Of a stretch of 64,000 bases of DNA, positions 35,529 to 45,168 are shown one piece after another. The translations under genes and the position numbers were made by a program. Location of the stretch: contig JAEERW010000010.1 in the NCBI GenBank assembly GCA_016286055.1, positions 124,001 through 188,000 of the forward strand. Direction: 5' to 3'. The notes under the pieces are model-generated. The model saw only the letters and a list, made by a program, of their open reading frames with translations. It was not told the DNA's origin and made no database searches. Position 1 is the stretch's first letter, and each line of letters starts with the position of its first letter. Source of the stretch: Bacteroidales bacterium. GTDB lineage: Bacteria > Bacteroidota > Bacteroidia > Bacteroidales > UBA3824.

Positions 35529-38099
35529 ATGCGAAAAACTCTAATCTTAGCCGCATTAACTGCAACATTGGCAGGATGCGGAGAACAAACAAGCCAAAAG
35601 GCTGGACCGCTCGTGCTCAACGACCTCGAATATTTTGAACGTCAGGGCGTTAACGTGCTGGTTTACAGCAACAATTTCAACGGCGGATTCAACGACGAGA
35701 AAAACTCCGGCATCGAAATCATCCACCACGGCGTGCGTACCGTTCAGGGCGGCGCAGTAAGGCTCAGCAATACGCCCGAACAGTGGGATTTAGTTCCAAA
35801 AACAATCGAACGCAATGTTGACCGCGAAAACCAATCTATCGAGGTAAAACTCCGTTACGACGAATACGATTTCGACTCGCGCATTGTGGCTCAGGCTAAT
35901 GGCAACGCTATTGAGTTGTCGGTTTATATCGACAAACCCGTGCCCGAGGAATTGAAAGACGCAGGATTCAACCTTGAATTTTTGCCGTCGCAATATTGGA
36001 GCAAGATGTTTTTGATGGACGGTCGTCCCAACTTATTCCCAAAATATGCCGCAAGCGAAACCACCACTCGCAACAACGACGAAAAACCAAAACAGTTTAA
36101 AGGATTCAGAACCTACGACGACCGTGGCACTGGCAAATTTATCGACCCGCTGCCTTTGGAAACCGGACACACTATTATAGTAGGTTCAGATTGTCCCGAA
36201 AGAATGATAAAAATCTCCTCAACCGACAATGAGTTAAAACTTTACGACGGACGTATGTTGGCTCAAAACGGATGGTTTGTGCTCCGTAGCGTTATTCCTC
36301 AGGGCAAAACCGGCAAGGTAATCTCTTGGACCATAGAGCCTAACGCCATCGACGGATGGATTCGCAAGCCAAACATCGGTTTCTCGCAAGTGGGATACAT
36401 TCCTTCGCAACCCAAAACTGCTGTTATAGAACTTGACAAGAAAGACAAGATTCTGCCCACCGCCAAGATTTTCAAAATTGACGAAAACGCCAAACCCATA
36501 ATGGTTTACGAAGGCAAAACCGATTTCTGGGGCGCATATTACAAATATAATTATGTAAGGTTTGATTTTACACAGGTAAACCAACCCGGCATTTACTACA
36601 TCCAATACGGTGATAACGAGAGCGAACATTTTATCATCAACAACAATGTTTACAACAAAATCACCGACGCCACTTCCGACGTTTGGATTCCTATCCATAT
36701 GAACCACATCACAGTTAACGAGGGTTACAGAATTTGGCACGGCGAACCTTTCAAAGAGGGTTACATCCAAGCGCCGCCGTCCGACCATTTCGACCTGCAT
36801 TTCCAAGGCGAAACCACCGACACCAAGTACAAACCCTACGAACTGATTCCAGGACTTAATGTTGGCGGATTTTTTGATGCGGGCGACTTCGACATCGAAA
36901 CAGGTTCAAACATCAGCGTGGTTCAAAACCTTGTGCGCACTTGGGATCTTTTCCGCTCGGAACGCGACGAAACTTTTGTTGACGAAAAACAGCGTTATGT
37001 AGACCTCCACCGTCCCGATGGTGTGCCCGACATTATGCAATACATCGAACACGGCGTGCTAAACCTTGTGGCACAAGCCGAAAACATAGGACATATGTCC
37101 TCTACCCTATCAAACGGAGTGTTAGACAACTATCACCATCTTGGCGACGCGGCTTCTATCACCGACGGTTTGCATTACGACCCATCGCTCCCACCCTACA
37201 CCAAGTCTGCCGATGGCAAACGCTCTGGCACTAAGGACGATATGTGGGCTTTCACAACACGCAATCCTATGCTCGACAACCGTGCTGCCACTATGTTCGC
37301 CGCCGCAAGCCGTGTGCTCAAAGGTTACAACGACGACCTTGCCAACCGCGCCCTCGTGCAGTCGAAACGCCTGTTTAAAGAGGCTCAGGAGTTGATAGAA
37401 CAACGCCGCACCAACAACCGTTTCACCTCGGGCGAACACGATGAACTTTCGATCCGTGGCTTTGGCGATGTGGCAGCCGACCTTCAACTTTACGCCGCCA
37501 CCAACGAACAACAATACCTCGACAAATTTAATGAGAAGATTTGGAAGGCATTAGACTTCAACGTAAACTTCACAATCCAAACAGCATTAGACGCAGTAGC
37601 CTATATGCCTGACAGTTACAAAGAAAAACTCCGTCCTTATATGGAGAAATACAAAGTTTACTTAGACAGCCTCCAAATCATCAACCCCTACGGAATTCCA
37701 ATCGGACTTGGCAACTGGGCAGGCGGCGGACAGACCGTTTCGCACGGCACCACAGTTTGCTACGCACACAAATATTTCCCCGACATTATCGGCAGCGAAT
37801 ATGCTTATAAAACAGCGGCTTGGCTCTTTGGATGCCACCCGTATCACAACTATTCGCTCGTGGGTGTTGTAGGCGCAACCCGTCCCAAAGCGGTATTCTA
37901 CGGCAACAACCGTGCTGACTTCTCATTCATCCCTGGCAATATGGCACCTGGCGTGCTCTTCCGTCAACCCGACCATTTTGAAAACTTCGACGACTGGCCA
38001 TTCCTCTGGGGTCAAAACGAAGGCACAATCGCCGGCAACACAGGCTATCTGATTTTCGGATTAGCATTTAAAGAGATGATCAAAGAAGATGTAAAATAA
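35529..38099 (+). CDS. GH9-family glycoside hydrolase lipoprotein
   Basis: 856 residues. Lipoprotein signal with lipobox LAGC (Cys about 17). An N-terminal beta-rich region (about 30-260) precedes a CelD-type Ig-like domain (PNIGFSQVGYIPSQPKTAV near 280) and the (alpha/alpha)6 GH9 domain. The catalytic-base motif is GGFFDAGDFD (about 448) and the C-terminal proton-donor region is WGQNEGTIAGNTGYL (about 832), both in the places expected for GH9. GH9 enzymes cleave beta-1,4-glucans such as cellulose or mixed-linkage glucan, and some act as exo-glucosaminidases; the exact substrate is uncertain. It converges on the DUF4380-like gene and ends in a strong terminator. Confidence 0.88.
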   Translation: MRKTLILAALTATLAGCGEQTSQKAGPLVLNDLEYFERQGVNVLVYSNNFNGGFNDEKNSGIEIIHHGVRTVQGGAVRLSNTPEQWDLVPKTIERNVDRENQSIEVKLRYDEYDFDSRIVAQANGNAIELSVYIDKPVPEELKDAGFNLEFLPSQYWSKMFLMDGRPNLFPKYAASETTTRNNDEKPKQFKGFRTYDDRGTGKFIDPLPLETGHTIIVGSDCPERMIKISSTDNELKLYDGRMLAQNGWFVLRSVIPQGKTGKVISWTIEPNAIDGWIRKPNIGFSQVGYIPSQPKTAVIELDKKDKILPTAKIFKIDENAKPIMVYEGKTDFWGAYYKYNYVRFDFTQVNQPGIYYIQYGDNESEHFIINNNVYNKITDATSDVWIPIHMNHITVNEGYRIWHGEPFKEGYIQAPPSDHFDLHFQGETTDTKYKPYELIPGLNVGGFFDAGDFDIETGSNISVVQNLVRTWDLFRSERDETFVDEKQRYVDLHRPDGVPDIMQYIEHGVLNLVAQAENIGHMSSTLSNGVLDNYHHLGDAASITDGLHYDPSLPPYTKSADGKRSGTKDDMWAFTTRNPMLDNRAATMFAAASRVLKGYNDDLANRALVQSKRLFKEAQELIEQRRTNNRFTSGEHDELSIRGFGDVAADLQLYAATNEQQYLDKFNEKIWKALDFNVNFTIQTALDAVAYMPDSYKEKLRPYMEKYKVYLDSLQIINPYGIPIGLGNWAGGGQTVSHGTTVCYAHKYFPDIIGSEYAYKTAAWLFGCHPYHNYSLVGVVGATRPKAVFYGNNRADFSFIPGNMAPGVLFRQPDHFENFDDWPFLWGQNEGTIAGNTGYLIFGLAFKEMIKEDVK

Positions 38100-38161
38100 A
38101 TAATTTAGAGTTCAGGTTTCACATTCTTATATAACTACCGCAAATTAAGCGGAAAATCACG

Positions 38162-38194
38162 AACCGTCGGTGGATATCATCGACGGTTTTTTTT
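38162..38194 (+). terminator. Terminator of the GH9 gene
   Basis: CCGTCG (38164-38169) pairs with CGACGG (38181-38186), extended by flanking AA/TT, followed by eight T. Confidence 0.9.
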
Positions 38195-38218
38195 GTAGGC
38201 AAAAATCTATCAGTAGGT

Positions 38219-38249
38219 AAAAAAAAAGGCATCCAAATACTCGGATGCC
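38219..38249 (-). terminator. Terminator of the DUF4380-like gene
   Basis: Seven-base stem GGCATCC (38228-38234) / GGATGCC (38243-38249). The minus strand continues with a run of nine T. Confidence 0.9.
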
Positions 38250-38293
38250 GTTTATAAATCAAAAATATAACCTTGTAAAAAATCTAAATAAAC

Positions 38294-39130
38294 CTATTTC
38301 TTAGTAAGATACCACCTAACAGCCCAATCTAATTTTTCGCCGGGTTTGAGGTTGGTGTAAGCACCTTGGCTTTCGAGTTCTACGTATGAGTCGCCTTGGT
38401 TTACGTAAACTTGAATTTCAGCCTCTTCGGGAGCGGGTTCGGAAGGTTTAAGATCTTGGAATTTCTTTTTGAGAATCCAATCTCCATTGGTGAATGCAAG
38501 CCAACCTTTGCCGTCGGCGTTTATTTTACGGTTTTGACGCTCAATGTGGTCGATATCGTACCAAGCGTAACCATCTTTCTTAACAAAATTCATCAAACCT
38601 GCGGGAGTGATGGCATCAACATCGGCATCAAAATAAACCGAACCGTGAGCAAGCACGCGGGTAATTTCCCAAGGAGCCACCTTGCGGTCTTCGCTGCCTT
38701 CGTTGATGAGAGTGTAAGTAACCACAATGCAGTTATCTTTTTTGTCAACCTCAAAACGTTTTTTGATTCTTAGCGGAATTTTCTCTGAGAGAGGACTTGT
38801 CATTGTTATAACGCCTTTATCCTCAGTCACTTCGTAAGGAGCCATATCGTGTTCGCGAACAGGAGGCCAGTTCCACTCCTTTTGGGGACTTGTCCAAAAT
38901 GTGCTACCGTACATATTTGGGAAATTGATTTGCGAAAGCACCTCGGTAGTGTCTAATTTAAGCGAAGTGATTCGTGCGCCGTTATTGGCATCGATTTCCA
39001 TTTTTACATTACCTACGGTAAGAGTGTAGATTTTCGGGTCGTTCTTTTTGAACTGAAATCTCGGCGGCTGAGCAGTGCAAATACCGCACATAATAGCAAA
39101 CGCCGCAATAAATGCTGTGATTTTTTTCAT
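38294..39130 (-). CDS. Secreted protein of DUF4380 / galactose-mutarotase-like fold
   Basis: 278 residues. Signal peptide about 1-20 (ending CTAQ). The mature part reads like an aldose-1-epimerase-type beta-sandwich protein: MEIDANNGARITSLKLDTTEVL (about 45-66, split by family blocks), a WTSPQKEWNWPPV loop, and a C-terminal DWAVRWYLTKK end. This matches my memory of the DUF4380 family, which has no proven reaction. Placement next to a GH9 enzyme fits carbohydrate binding or epimerisation in the periplasm, but that is inference. It is transcribed divergently from parA, with its own promoter at 39160-39191 and a terminator behind it. Confidence 0.75.
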   Translation of the reverse strand: MKKITAFIAAFAIMCGICTAQPPRFQFKKNDPKIYTLTVGNVKMEIDANNGARITSLKLDTTEVLSQINFPNMYGSTFWTSPQKEWNWPPVREHDMAPYEVTEDKGVITMTSPLSEKIPLRIKKRFEVDKKDNCIVVTYTLINEGSEDRKVAPWEITRVLAHGSVYFDADVDAITPAGLMNFVKKDGYAWYDIDHIERQNRKINADGKGWLAFTNGDWILKKKFQDLKPSEPAPEEAEIQVYVNQGDSYVELESQGAYTNLKPGEKLDWAVRWYLTKK

Positions 39131-39159
39131 CTTGTTTCTATTTTTTAAGTTAAGATGCG

Positions 39160-39191
39160 CAAATCTAAAAATGATTAGTCAGATATGCAAA
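39160..39191 (-). promoter_or_regulatory. Promoter of the DUF4380-like gene
   Basis: Minus-strand TTTG (39191-39188), 20 bases, TAGATTTG (39167-39160). Confidence 0.8.
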
Positions 39192-39267
39192 TTATTTTTC
39201 TCAAAAAAACGCCACACCTTATTATATATTCCGGTTGCCGTTAAATAAATGTAAATTTTTCTTGTTA

Positions 39268-39300
39268 TTGATGTGGAATCAAAAAAAAATTATACCTTTG
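39268..39300 (+). promoter_or_regulatory. parA promoter
   Basis: TTG (39268-39270), 22 bases, TACCTTTG (39293-39300). The spacing is slightly long, but the -7 is perfect, 65 bases before the parA ATG. Confidence 0.65.
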
Positions 39301-39364
39301 TGCCTTAATAAAAAGATTGAATTAACAATAGGTATTGTTTTAAAAACTTATTTACCAACACGAT

Positions 39365-40132
39365 ATGTCAAAAGTAATAGCCATAGCCAACCAAAAGGGC
39401 GGCGTAGGAAAGACCACAACGGCAATCAACCTCGGTGCGTCGCTTGCCGTATTAGACAAGAAAATACTCCTTATCGACGCCGATCCGCAGGCAAACGCAA
39501 CTTCGGGTCTCGGTTTCGAACTCCGCACTATCGAAAAGAGTGTGTATGAATGTCTTATCGACGGTCTCGATCCCAAAGAAGTGATTTTAAAAACAGGTGT
39601 CGACGGTTTGGATATCATTCCATCGCATATCGACCTCGTGGGAGCCGAGATAGAATTGCTCAACGTTCAAGACCGCGAGCAAGTAATGAAAAACTTCATC
39701 GCCAAAATTAAAGACAACTACGATTATGTTATGATAGACTGCTCACCTTCGTTGGGTCTGTTGACACTCAACGCTTTAACAGCAGCCGACACAGTAATAG
39801 TTCCTGTTCAGTGCGAATATTTTGCATTGGAAGGTCTTGGAAAATTGCTCAACACTATCAAGCAAATCCAAAACCGCCTCAACCCCGAACTCCAAATCGA
39901 AGGATTCCTTCTCACAATGTACGACAGCCGCACACGCCTCTGCAACCAAGTGGTGGAGGAAGTTCGTCAGCATTTCCAAGATATGGTGTTCAAAACATTG
40001 ATACTCAGAAATGTACGTTTGAGCGAGGCTCCAAGTTACGGCAAACCCGTTATCCAATACGACGCCAACTCAAACGGCGCTGTCAACTATCTCAACCTTG
40101 CAAAAGAGATTTTGGAAAACAACAAAGCATAA
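39365..40132 (+). CDS. parA: Chromosome partitioning ATPase ParA (Soj)
   Basis: 255 residues. It has the deviant Walker A box KGGVGKTTTAINLG (about 11-24), Walker A' LLIDADPQANAT and Walker B YVMIDCSPSLG. It binds DNA non-specifically with ATP and moves ParB-parS complexes to segregate origins. It is the first of four same-strand genes (parA, parB, DUF5683, LysM transglycosylase). I did not find a convincing parS palindrome close by. Confidence 0.96.
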   Translation: MSKVIAIANQKGGVGKTTTAINLGASLAVLDKKILLIDADPQANATSGLGFELRTIEKSVYECLIDGLDPKEVILKTGVDGLDIIPSHIDLVGAEIELLNVQDREQVMKNFIAKIKDNYDYVMIDCSPSLGLLTLNALTAADTVIVPVQCEYFALEGLGKLLNTIKQIQNRLNPELQIEGFLLTMYDSRTRLCNQVVEEVRQHFQDMVFKTLILRNVRLSEAPSYGKPVIQYDANSNGAVNYLNLAKEILENNKA

Positions 40133-40177
40133 CAGAATTAAACACTTGTAAACTAACAACTTAAATTTGTCTAACAA

Positions 40178-41125
40178 ATGTCAAAACCATCAAGAGGATT
40201 AGGCAGAGGATTGGCGGGTCTCATCCAAGACAACTCCACAATCACCAACAAGCCAGAGGAAGTAATCAATACCGGCAACGTTGCCAATGTAGACATCAAC
40301 CTTATTGAGCCAAACCCAACGCAGCCACGAAACGATTTCGACGAAGAAAAACTTCAAGAACTGAGCGCATCAATCAAAACATTAGGCATTATTCAGCCTA
40401 TAACACTCAGAAAAACAGGCGATAAGTATCAAATTATCTCTGGTGAGCGTCGTTACCGCGCCTCTAAGATGGCTGGATTAGACAAGATTCCGTCATACAT
40501 CACCGACGTAGACGACAGCACTATGCTGCAAATGGCTCTCGTGGAAAATATTCAACGAGAAGACCTCAACCCCATAGAGGTGGCATTTACATACAACCGC
40601 CTTATCGACGAGTGCAAACTTACTCAGGAAGACCTCAGTACACGTCTCGGCAAAGGTCGTAGCACCATTACTAACTCGCTACGCCTTTTGAAGCTACCCG
40701 ACGAAATGCAAGCCGCACTCAAAAACAAGGTGGTAACAGTAGGTCAGATTCGTCCGCTTATTAGTCTCGAAGACGCAGAGCAACAGAAAAACCTATTTGA
40801 AAAGGTATTAGAATACAATCTTTCGGCACGTCAGGTAGAAGAACTTGTAAAAGACCCCGAAGGATACATAATCCGCTTTGCCGACAAACCAACCGAGGAG
40901 GGCAACGCCGATGAAAACACCGACGACAAAAAAGTGATGGTAAAGGCTGTACGTCCGAAACTCACCGACGAACAGAAAAAACTCAAAAAATCGTTCACTA
41001 AAAAATTTGCCGTAAAAGTGGATTTGAAGGTTGACAGCAAAGGCACAAGCAAACTAATTTTCAACCTCAAAACTCCCGAAGACTACAACAAGATTGTAGA
41101 CCTTTTGAACAAAGTGGAAATTTAA
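40178..41125 (+). CDS. parB: Chromosome partitioning protein ParB (Spo0J)
   Basis: 315 residues. The start (SKPSRGLGRGLAGLI) is typical of chromosomal ParB. The N-terminal CTPase/ParB domain has IEPNPTQPR (about 44) and the GERRYRAS motif (about 90), followed by the NIQREDLNPIE block and a helix-turn-helix (TQEDLSTRLGKGRSTITNSLRL). A C-terminal dimerisation region follows an acidic linker near 225-240. It acts with ParA in origin segregation and lies 45 bases after it. Confidence 0.97.
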   Translation: MSKPSRGLGRGLAGLIQDNSTITNKPEEVINTGNVANVDINLIEPNPTQPRNDFDEEKLQELSASIKTLGIIQPITLRKTGDKYQIISGERRYRASKMAGLDKIPSYITDVDDSTMLQMALVENIQREDLNPIEVAFTYNRLIDECKLTQEDLSTRLGKGRSTITNSLRLLKLPDEMQAALKNKVVTVGQIRPLISLEDAEQQKNLFEKVLEYNLSARQVEELVKDPEGYIIRFADKPTEEGNADENTDDKKVMVKAVRPKLTDEQKKLKKSFTKKFAVKVDLKVDSKGTSKLIFNLKTPEDYNKIVDLLNKVEI

Positions 41126-41133
41126 CCTCCAAA

Positions 41134-41820
41134 ATGATTAAGAGAGTCACACTTATAATATTAACCGTTTTGATGTCGCTTTCGATTGCCAATGCACAGA
41201 AAGACAGCACCAAGCATCATCGCAAACACAAAGAGAAGACCGAAGTAACCGCCACGGGCGACGACAGCGAAATACGTGTGGCAACCGAGGGAAGCGACGA
41301 CTTTGTGCCAATCGACGATGCCGACTTGCTAATCGACACAGTAGGTCCTATTACCAAAAATCCAAAACTTGCAGGATGGCTATCATTTGCTGTTCCGGGT
41401 TTGGGACAAATCTACAACGGTCAATATTGGAAAGTTCCCCTCATTTACGGAATTGCGGGTACATTATTCTATGTTTCGCAAACTTACAACACGCGATACA
41501 AACTGATGGTAAACGAAGAACATTACTACTTACATTCCATCGGTGCAGACACCACATGGACAGGCAATCGTCTTACTTCTCTCCAAAACGAAGCTGATAT
41601 AGTGTATTATATGCGCAAGTACCGTCGTTATAGAGATTTATGCTACGTTGCAATGTTCCTCACATATTTTATGAACATATTCGACGCTGTGGTTGACGCA
41701 CATCTGTATGATTTCAACGTATCCGACGACTTATCCCTGAAAATTGAACCGTACTCTTCGATGCCCTTTGCGGGAACAAACATGCCCGCTTTTGGAGCAA
41801 GATTGGTACTAAGGTTTTGA
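41134..41820 (+). CDS. DUF5683-family membrane protein
   Basis: 228 residues. Signal peptide or first membrane segment about 5-20 (ending ANAQ), a charged linker rich in H/K/D/E, then the family block KLAGWLSFAVPGLGQIYNGQYWKVPLIYG (about 75-105, in two hydrophobic parts) and another hydrophobic segment near 172-188 (LCYVAMFLTYFMNIFD). The SF-PGLGQIYNGQYW core is shared with TM2-like proteins. The gene starts 8 bases after parB and is followed by the transglycosylase, an order often seen in Bacteroidota. The function is unknown; the context suggests a link between cell wall and chromosome genes, unproven. Confidence 0.85.
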   Translation: MIKRVTLIILTVLMSLSIANAQKDSTKHHRKHKEKTEVTATGDDSEIRVATEGSDDFVPIDDADLLIDTVGPITKNPKLAGWLSFAVPGLGQIYNGQYWKVPLIYGIAGTLFYVSQTYNTRYKLMVNEEHYYLHSIGADTTWTGNRLTSLQNEADIVYYMRKYRRYRDLCYVAMFLTYFMNIFDAVVDAHLYDFNVSDDLSLKIEPYSSMPFAGTNMPAFGARLVLRF

Positions 41821-41852
41821 AATAATTAACTTGATAACTTGATTTGAATATT

Positions 41853-43475
41853 ATGCGAAAAGTAATCCTCACAGTTTCAGTAATTTGCTCAATAGCGGCA
41901 ACTTCTGCCACAGCTCAGATAGATTCCGTATTCTACAACGGCAACAACGGTTTCGCCGAAAACGATGCAAATTCGCAAATCGACGAACAGACCCTCGTTA
42001 GCGAAAGCATCGACAGCCTTTTTGCTCTTTACTACATCAAAAACACCATCAATTCAAAAGAGATGGCAGAAGAGGTGGCTCATTCGGGCGGGCCTGTATT
42101 CTATTCAGACTCAATCTATTCCGAAGGTCTGTCGAAAATCCCGACAACATTCCCCCTCGTTTACAACCAAGATGTTAAAAAATGGATTGAAATGTACATC
42201 CGTCGTGGCAAATACCTGATTCCCTCATTGTTAGGATTAAGCCAATACTATTTCCCGATGATAGAGCCGGTATTGGACCAATATAATATTCCCCTTGAAC
42301 TCAAATACTTAACCATAGTAGAATCAGCACTCAACCCACGTGCAGTATCTCGTACAGGCGCAACAGGACTTTGGCAGTTTATGTACGGCACTGGCAAAAT
42401 GTACGACCTTGAAGTTACCACCCTCGTTGACGAACGCCGCGACCCTGCAAAAGAGACTGTTGCAGCAGCACAATTCTTGCGCGACCTTTACAACATCTAC
42501 GGCGACTGGGCTCTCGTGATTGCAGCCTACAACTGCGGACCCGGCAACGTTAACCGCGCTATCAAACGCTCTGGCGGCCGCACCAACTTCTGGGAAATTT
42601 ACCAATACCTTCCCAAAGAGACAAGAGGATACGTTCCTGCATTCATAAGTGTCAACTACATAATGACATACTACAAAGAGCACGGCTACACTCCTGTAAA
42701 AGTAGAAATGCCAAGTTTTCACGATACTGTGATGGTAACAAGCAAACTTCACTTTGGACAAGTTGAAGGCGTTCTCGGAGTTCCGATCGAGCAGTTGCGC
42801 GAACTCAACCCGCAATACAAAAAAGACATCATCCCCGGCAACATCAAGGCTGCACCATTGCGTCTGCCCGAAGATTTTGCCACCAAATTCGTAGAGCAGG
42901 AAAAAGCCATCTACGCCTACAAAGACTCTGTATTCTTTGCACCCAGTGTAAACTACGAACAGATAAGCCGTTCGGCATACGTGCCATCGTCAAGAGGTAG
43001 TTACAATTATGAACCCGAACCCTGCGACCCCTCTGTTCCCGCTGGCTCGTCGAAATTGATTTACACAGTTAAATCGGGCGACACATTCGGATTTATTGCC
43101 AACTGGTACGATGTGAAACTGGCCAAACTCAAATGCTGGAACAATATTTCGAGCAACAAACTCTCTATCGGACAGAAACTTACAGTATACGTTCCTACTA
43201 AAAAACTCAACACTTACAAAAACGTTGACAATATGACCTTTGCACAAAAGCAGGCAATGAGCAGCAACAACATAGTATCTCAGAGTGCATCAAGCGGCAA
43301 ACCCCTCGACAAAAACTACGAATACTACACCATCCGCAAAGGCGACAACCTTTCAACCATTGCATCGCGCTACCCTGGCATCTCCGACAAAGACATTATG
43401 CAAATCAACGGATTTACCGCCAACGATGTGCGCCGCTTGCAGATTGGTCAGATTATCAAGATCAGAAAAAAATAA
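41853..43475 (+). CDS. Lytic transglycosylase with two LysM domains (MltD-like)
   Basis: 540 residues from the ATG at 41853 (the frame also has a TTG three codons earlier). Signal peptide about 1-22 (ending ATAQ). The SLT domain has the catalytic Glu in IVESALNPRAVS (about 155-165) with ATGLWQFMYGTG and AAYNCGPGNVNRAI, the classical transglycosylase blocks. Two LysM peptidoglycan-binding modules follow, near 410-455 (YTVKSGDTFGFIANWYDV) and 490-540 (YTIRKGDNLSTIASRYPG). It cleaves glycan strands in the periplasm. It is last in the parA-parB run and is followed by a terminator. Confidence 0.95.
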   Translation: MRKVILTVSVICSIAATSATAQIDSVFYNGNNGFAENDANSQIDEQTLVSESIDSLFALYYIKNTINSKEMAEEVAHSGGPVFYSDSIYSEGLSKIPTTFPLVYNQDVKKWIEMYIRRGKYLIPSLLGLSQYYFPMIEPVLDQYNIPLELKYLTIVESALNPRAVSRTGATGLWQFMYGTGKMYDLEVTTLVDERRDPAKETVAAAQFLRDLYNIYGDWALVIAAYNCGPGNVNRAIKRSGGRTNFWEIYQYLPKETRGYVPAFISVNYIMTYYKEHGYTPVKVEMPSFHDTVMVTSKLHFGQVEGVLGVPIEQLRELNPQYKKDIIPGNIKAAPLRLPEDFATKFVEQEKAIYAYKDSVFFAPSVNYEQISRSAYVPSSRGSYNYEPEPCDPSVPAGSSKLIYTVKSGDTFGFIANWYDVKLAKLKCWNNISSNKLSIGQKLTVYVPTKKLNTYKNVDNMTFAQKQAMSSNNIVSQSASSGKPLDKNYEYYTIRKGDNLSTIASRYPGISDKDIMQINGFTANDVRRLQIGQIIKIRKK

Positions 43476-43509
43476 AAGTTTGTCCCATATAAACTTTTTT
43501 AATAATTTT

Positions 43510-43543
43510 ATGGCGACCCGCCGCATAAGCGGTCGCCATTTTT
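43510..43543 (+). terminator. Terminator after the LysM transglycosylase
   Basis: Nine-base stem ATGGCGACC (43510-43518) / GGTCGCCAT (43531-43539) with an inner GC pair, followed by TTTTTG. Confidence 0.85.
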
Positions 43544-43582
43544 GTAAAAAATTAATTATTAATACTCAAAAATCTCAAACTC

Positions 43583-45166
43583 GTGAAACCATCATCTATA
43601 CTCGCCTTTTTTGTCAGCATATTAGTGATACTTTTACTAATAATGTTGTGTTTTCCAAAAAATGGAATCACATTCGCCAAAGCTGACATATCTTTGAATT
43701 TCCCCACGTTTACCGATTGGATGGCAGAAACAAAAAGCCGTCCCGATTCGGTTAAAACCATTTTAGACAACATAGAAATTCCTACCGACGACGAAGATGA
43801 TTCAGTATTTGCGGTTTCAGAAATAGACACATTAGAAATAGCCGACTCGTTAGCATTGGCAGAACAATATAAGGAATATGTACCGCGACCAATAGCAATC
43901 GACAGCATTCATCAGCCATTGGAAATGCCTCCAAACGGTGTGGCATGCTTAGAAAATTTATTTAGCGCACTTTCAGACCCCGAACAGTTGCAATCGATGG
44001 TACGCATACTGCATTATGGTGATTCTCAGATAGAAACCGACCGAATTACCGGCTATATGCGTTCAAAATTACAAGCGCAGTTTGGCGGCTCAGGACCTGG
44101 GTTGGTGCCAGCAAAATCACCATACGACTACAAATCACCCATACATGTAGTAAACACCGGAGAATGGAAACGTTACACCATATTCCCAAAAATTGACACC
44201 ACCATCACACATTACCGTTATGGAGTTTTGGCATCATTCTCAATGTTTGCTCCGCCGCCCGTACCCGAAAAACCCAAAGCGCCCGACACCACCATCACAA
44301 TGATTGGCGACAGCCTTATGAAAGAAATATTCAACCCCGAACCTCCCAAGGTTAAAGAGGTTCACAAAGGCAGCATAAACTTTGAGTTTACATCCATAAC
44401 GAAAGCTAATGTAAAAAATATCAAGCAAATACGAATGTTTTACGGCAACTGCAAAGAATCATTTGCCGTAACAGTGCGCGACGGCGAAAATGTACTCTAT
44501 TCCGACAGCATAGCCCCGTCATCGTATTACTCAATAAAAAAATGGACGTTTCAATCGCCCTTGCAAAATTTAGCAATGGATTTTTCTGGTACAGAAAGTC
44601 CTGAAATATACGCATTTGCAATGGACGGCAACGGCGGTGTAGCCTGCGACAACATACCGTTGCGCGGCTGTTCGGGCACAATATTCACCAAAATGAACTC
44701 GCAGATTCTCCAAAAAATGTACAACGACCTTCACGTAAAATGTGTAATACTGCAATTTGGAGGAAACACCGTTCCTGTGCTCAAATCAGAAACAGTAAAA
44801 GGATACGTAAGCTCGTTAATGTCGCAAGTAAGGCTTATTAGAAAAATTTGTCCCGAAATGTCGATAATCATTGTAGGACCTGCCGACATGAGCACCAAAG
44901 TAATGGACGACTACCAGACCTACGAAGTACTTCCCGAACTAGTGGAAGCTATGCGTCAAGCCGCCTTTGCCAACAACTGCGCTTTTTGGGATATGTATAG
45001 CGCTATGGGCGGGCAAAACTCTATGCCAGATTGGGTATTTCACGAACCGCCGCTCGCCGAAAAAGACTTCACCCATTTTTCGGCACAAGGCGCCAACGTA
45101 ATAGCAAAAATGTTTTACAATGCCCTCATAGGCTGCTACAATCAATATATCAGAAAACACAAGTAG
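43583..45166 (+). CDS. SGNH/GDSL-hydrolase-like membrane-anchored protein
   Basis: 527 residues, GTG start. One membrane segment at about 5-28 anchors an extracytoplasmic domain. The SGNH block I is HYGDSQIETDRI (about 152), block III is FGGNTVPVL, and the C-terminal catalytic pair is in DFTHFSAQGAN (Asp-x-x-His, about 497-500). An insertion with a beta-sandwich look separates blocks I and III. Such proteins next to an MBOAT gene transfer acyl groups to, or remove them from, cell-surface glycans, as AlgX/AlgJ or PatB do. It is the first gene of the SGNH-SGNH-MBOAT-signal-peptidase-like run. Confidence 0.8.
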   Translation: MKPSSILAFFVSILVILLLIMLCFPKNGITFAKADISLNFPTFTDWMAETKSRPDSVKTILDNIEIPTDDEDDSVFAVSEIDTLEIADSLALAEQYKEYVPRPIAIDSIHQPLEMPPNGVACLENLFSALSDPEQLQSMVRILHYGDSQIETDRITGYMRSKLQAQFGGSGPGLVPAKSPYDYKSPIHVVNTGEWKRYTIFPKIDTTITHYRYGVLASFSMFAPPPVPEKPKAPDTTITMIGDSLMKEIFNPEPPKVKEVHKGSINFEFTSITKANVKNIKQIRMFYGNCKESFAVTVRDGENVLYSDSIAPSSYYSIKKWTFQSPLQNLAMDFSGTESPEIYAFAMDGNGGVACDNIPLRGCSGTIFTKMNSQILQKMYNDLHVKCVILQFGGNTVPVLKSETVKGYVSSLMSQVRLIRKICPEMSIIIVGPADMSTKVMDDYQTYEVLPELVEAMRQAAFANNCAFWDMYSAMGGQNSMPDWVFHEPPLAEKDFTHFSAQGANVIAKMFYNALIGCYNQYIRKHK

Positions 45167-45168
45167 AA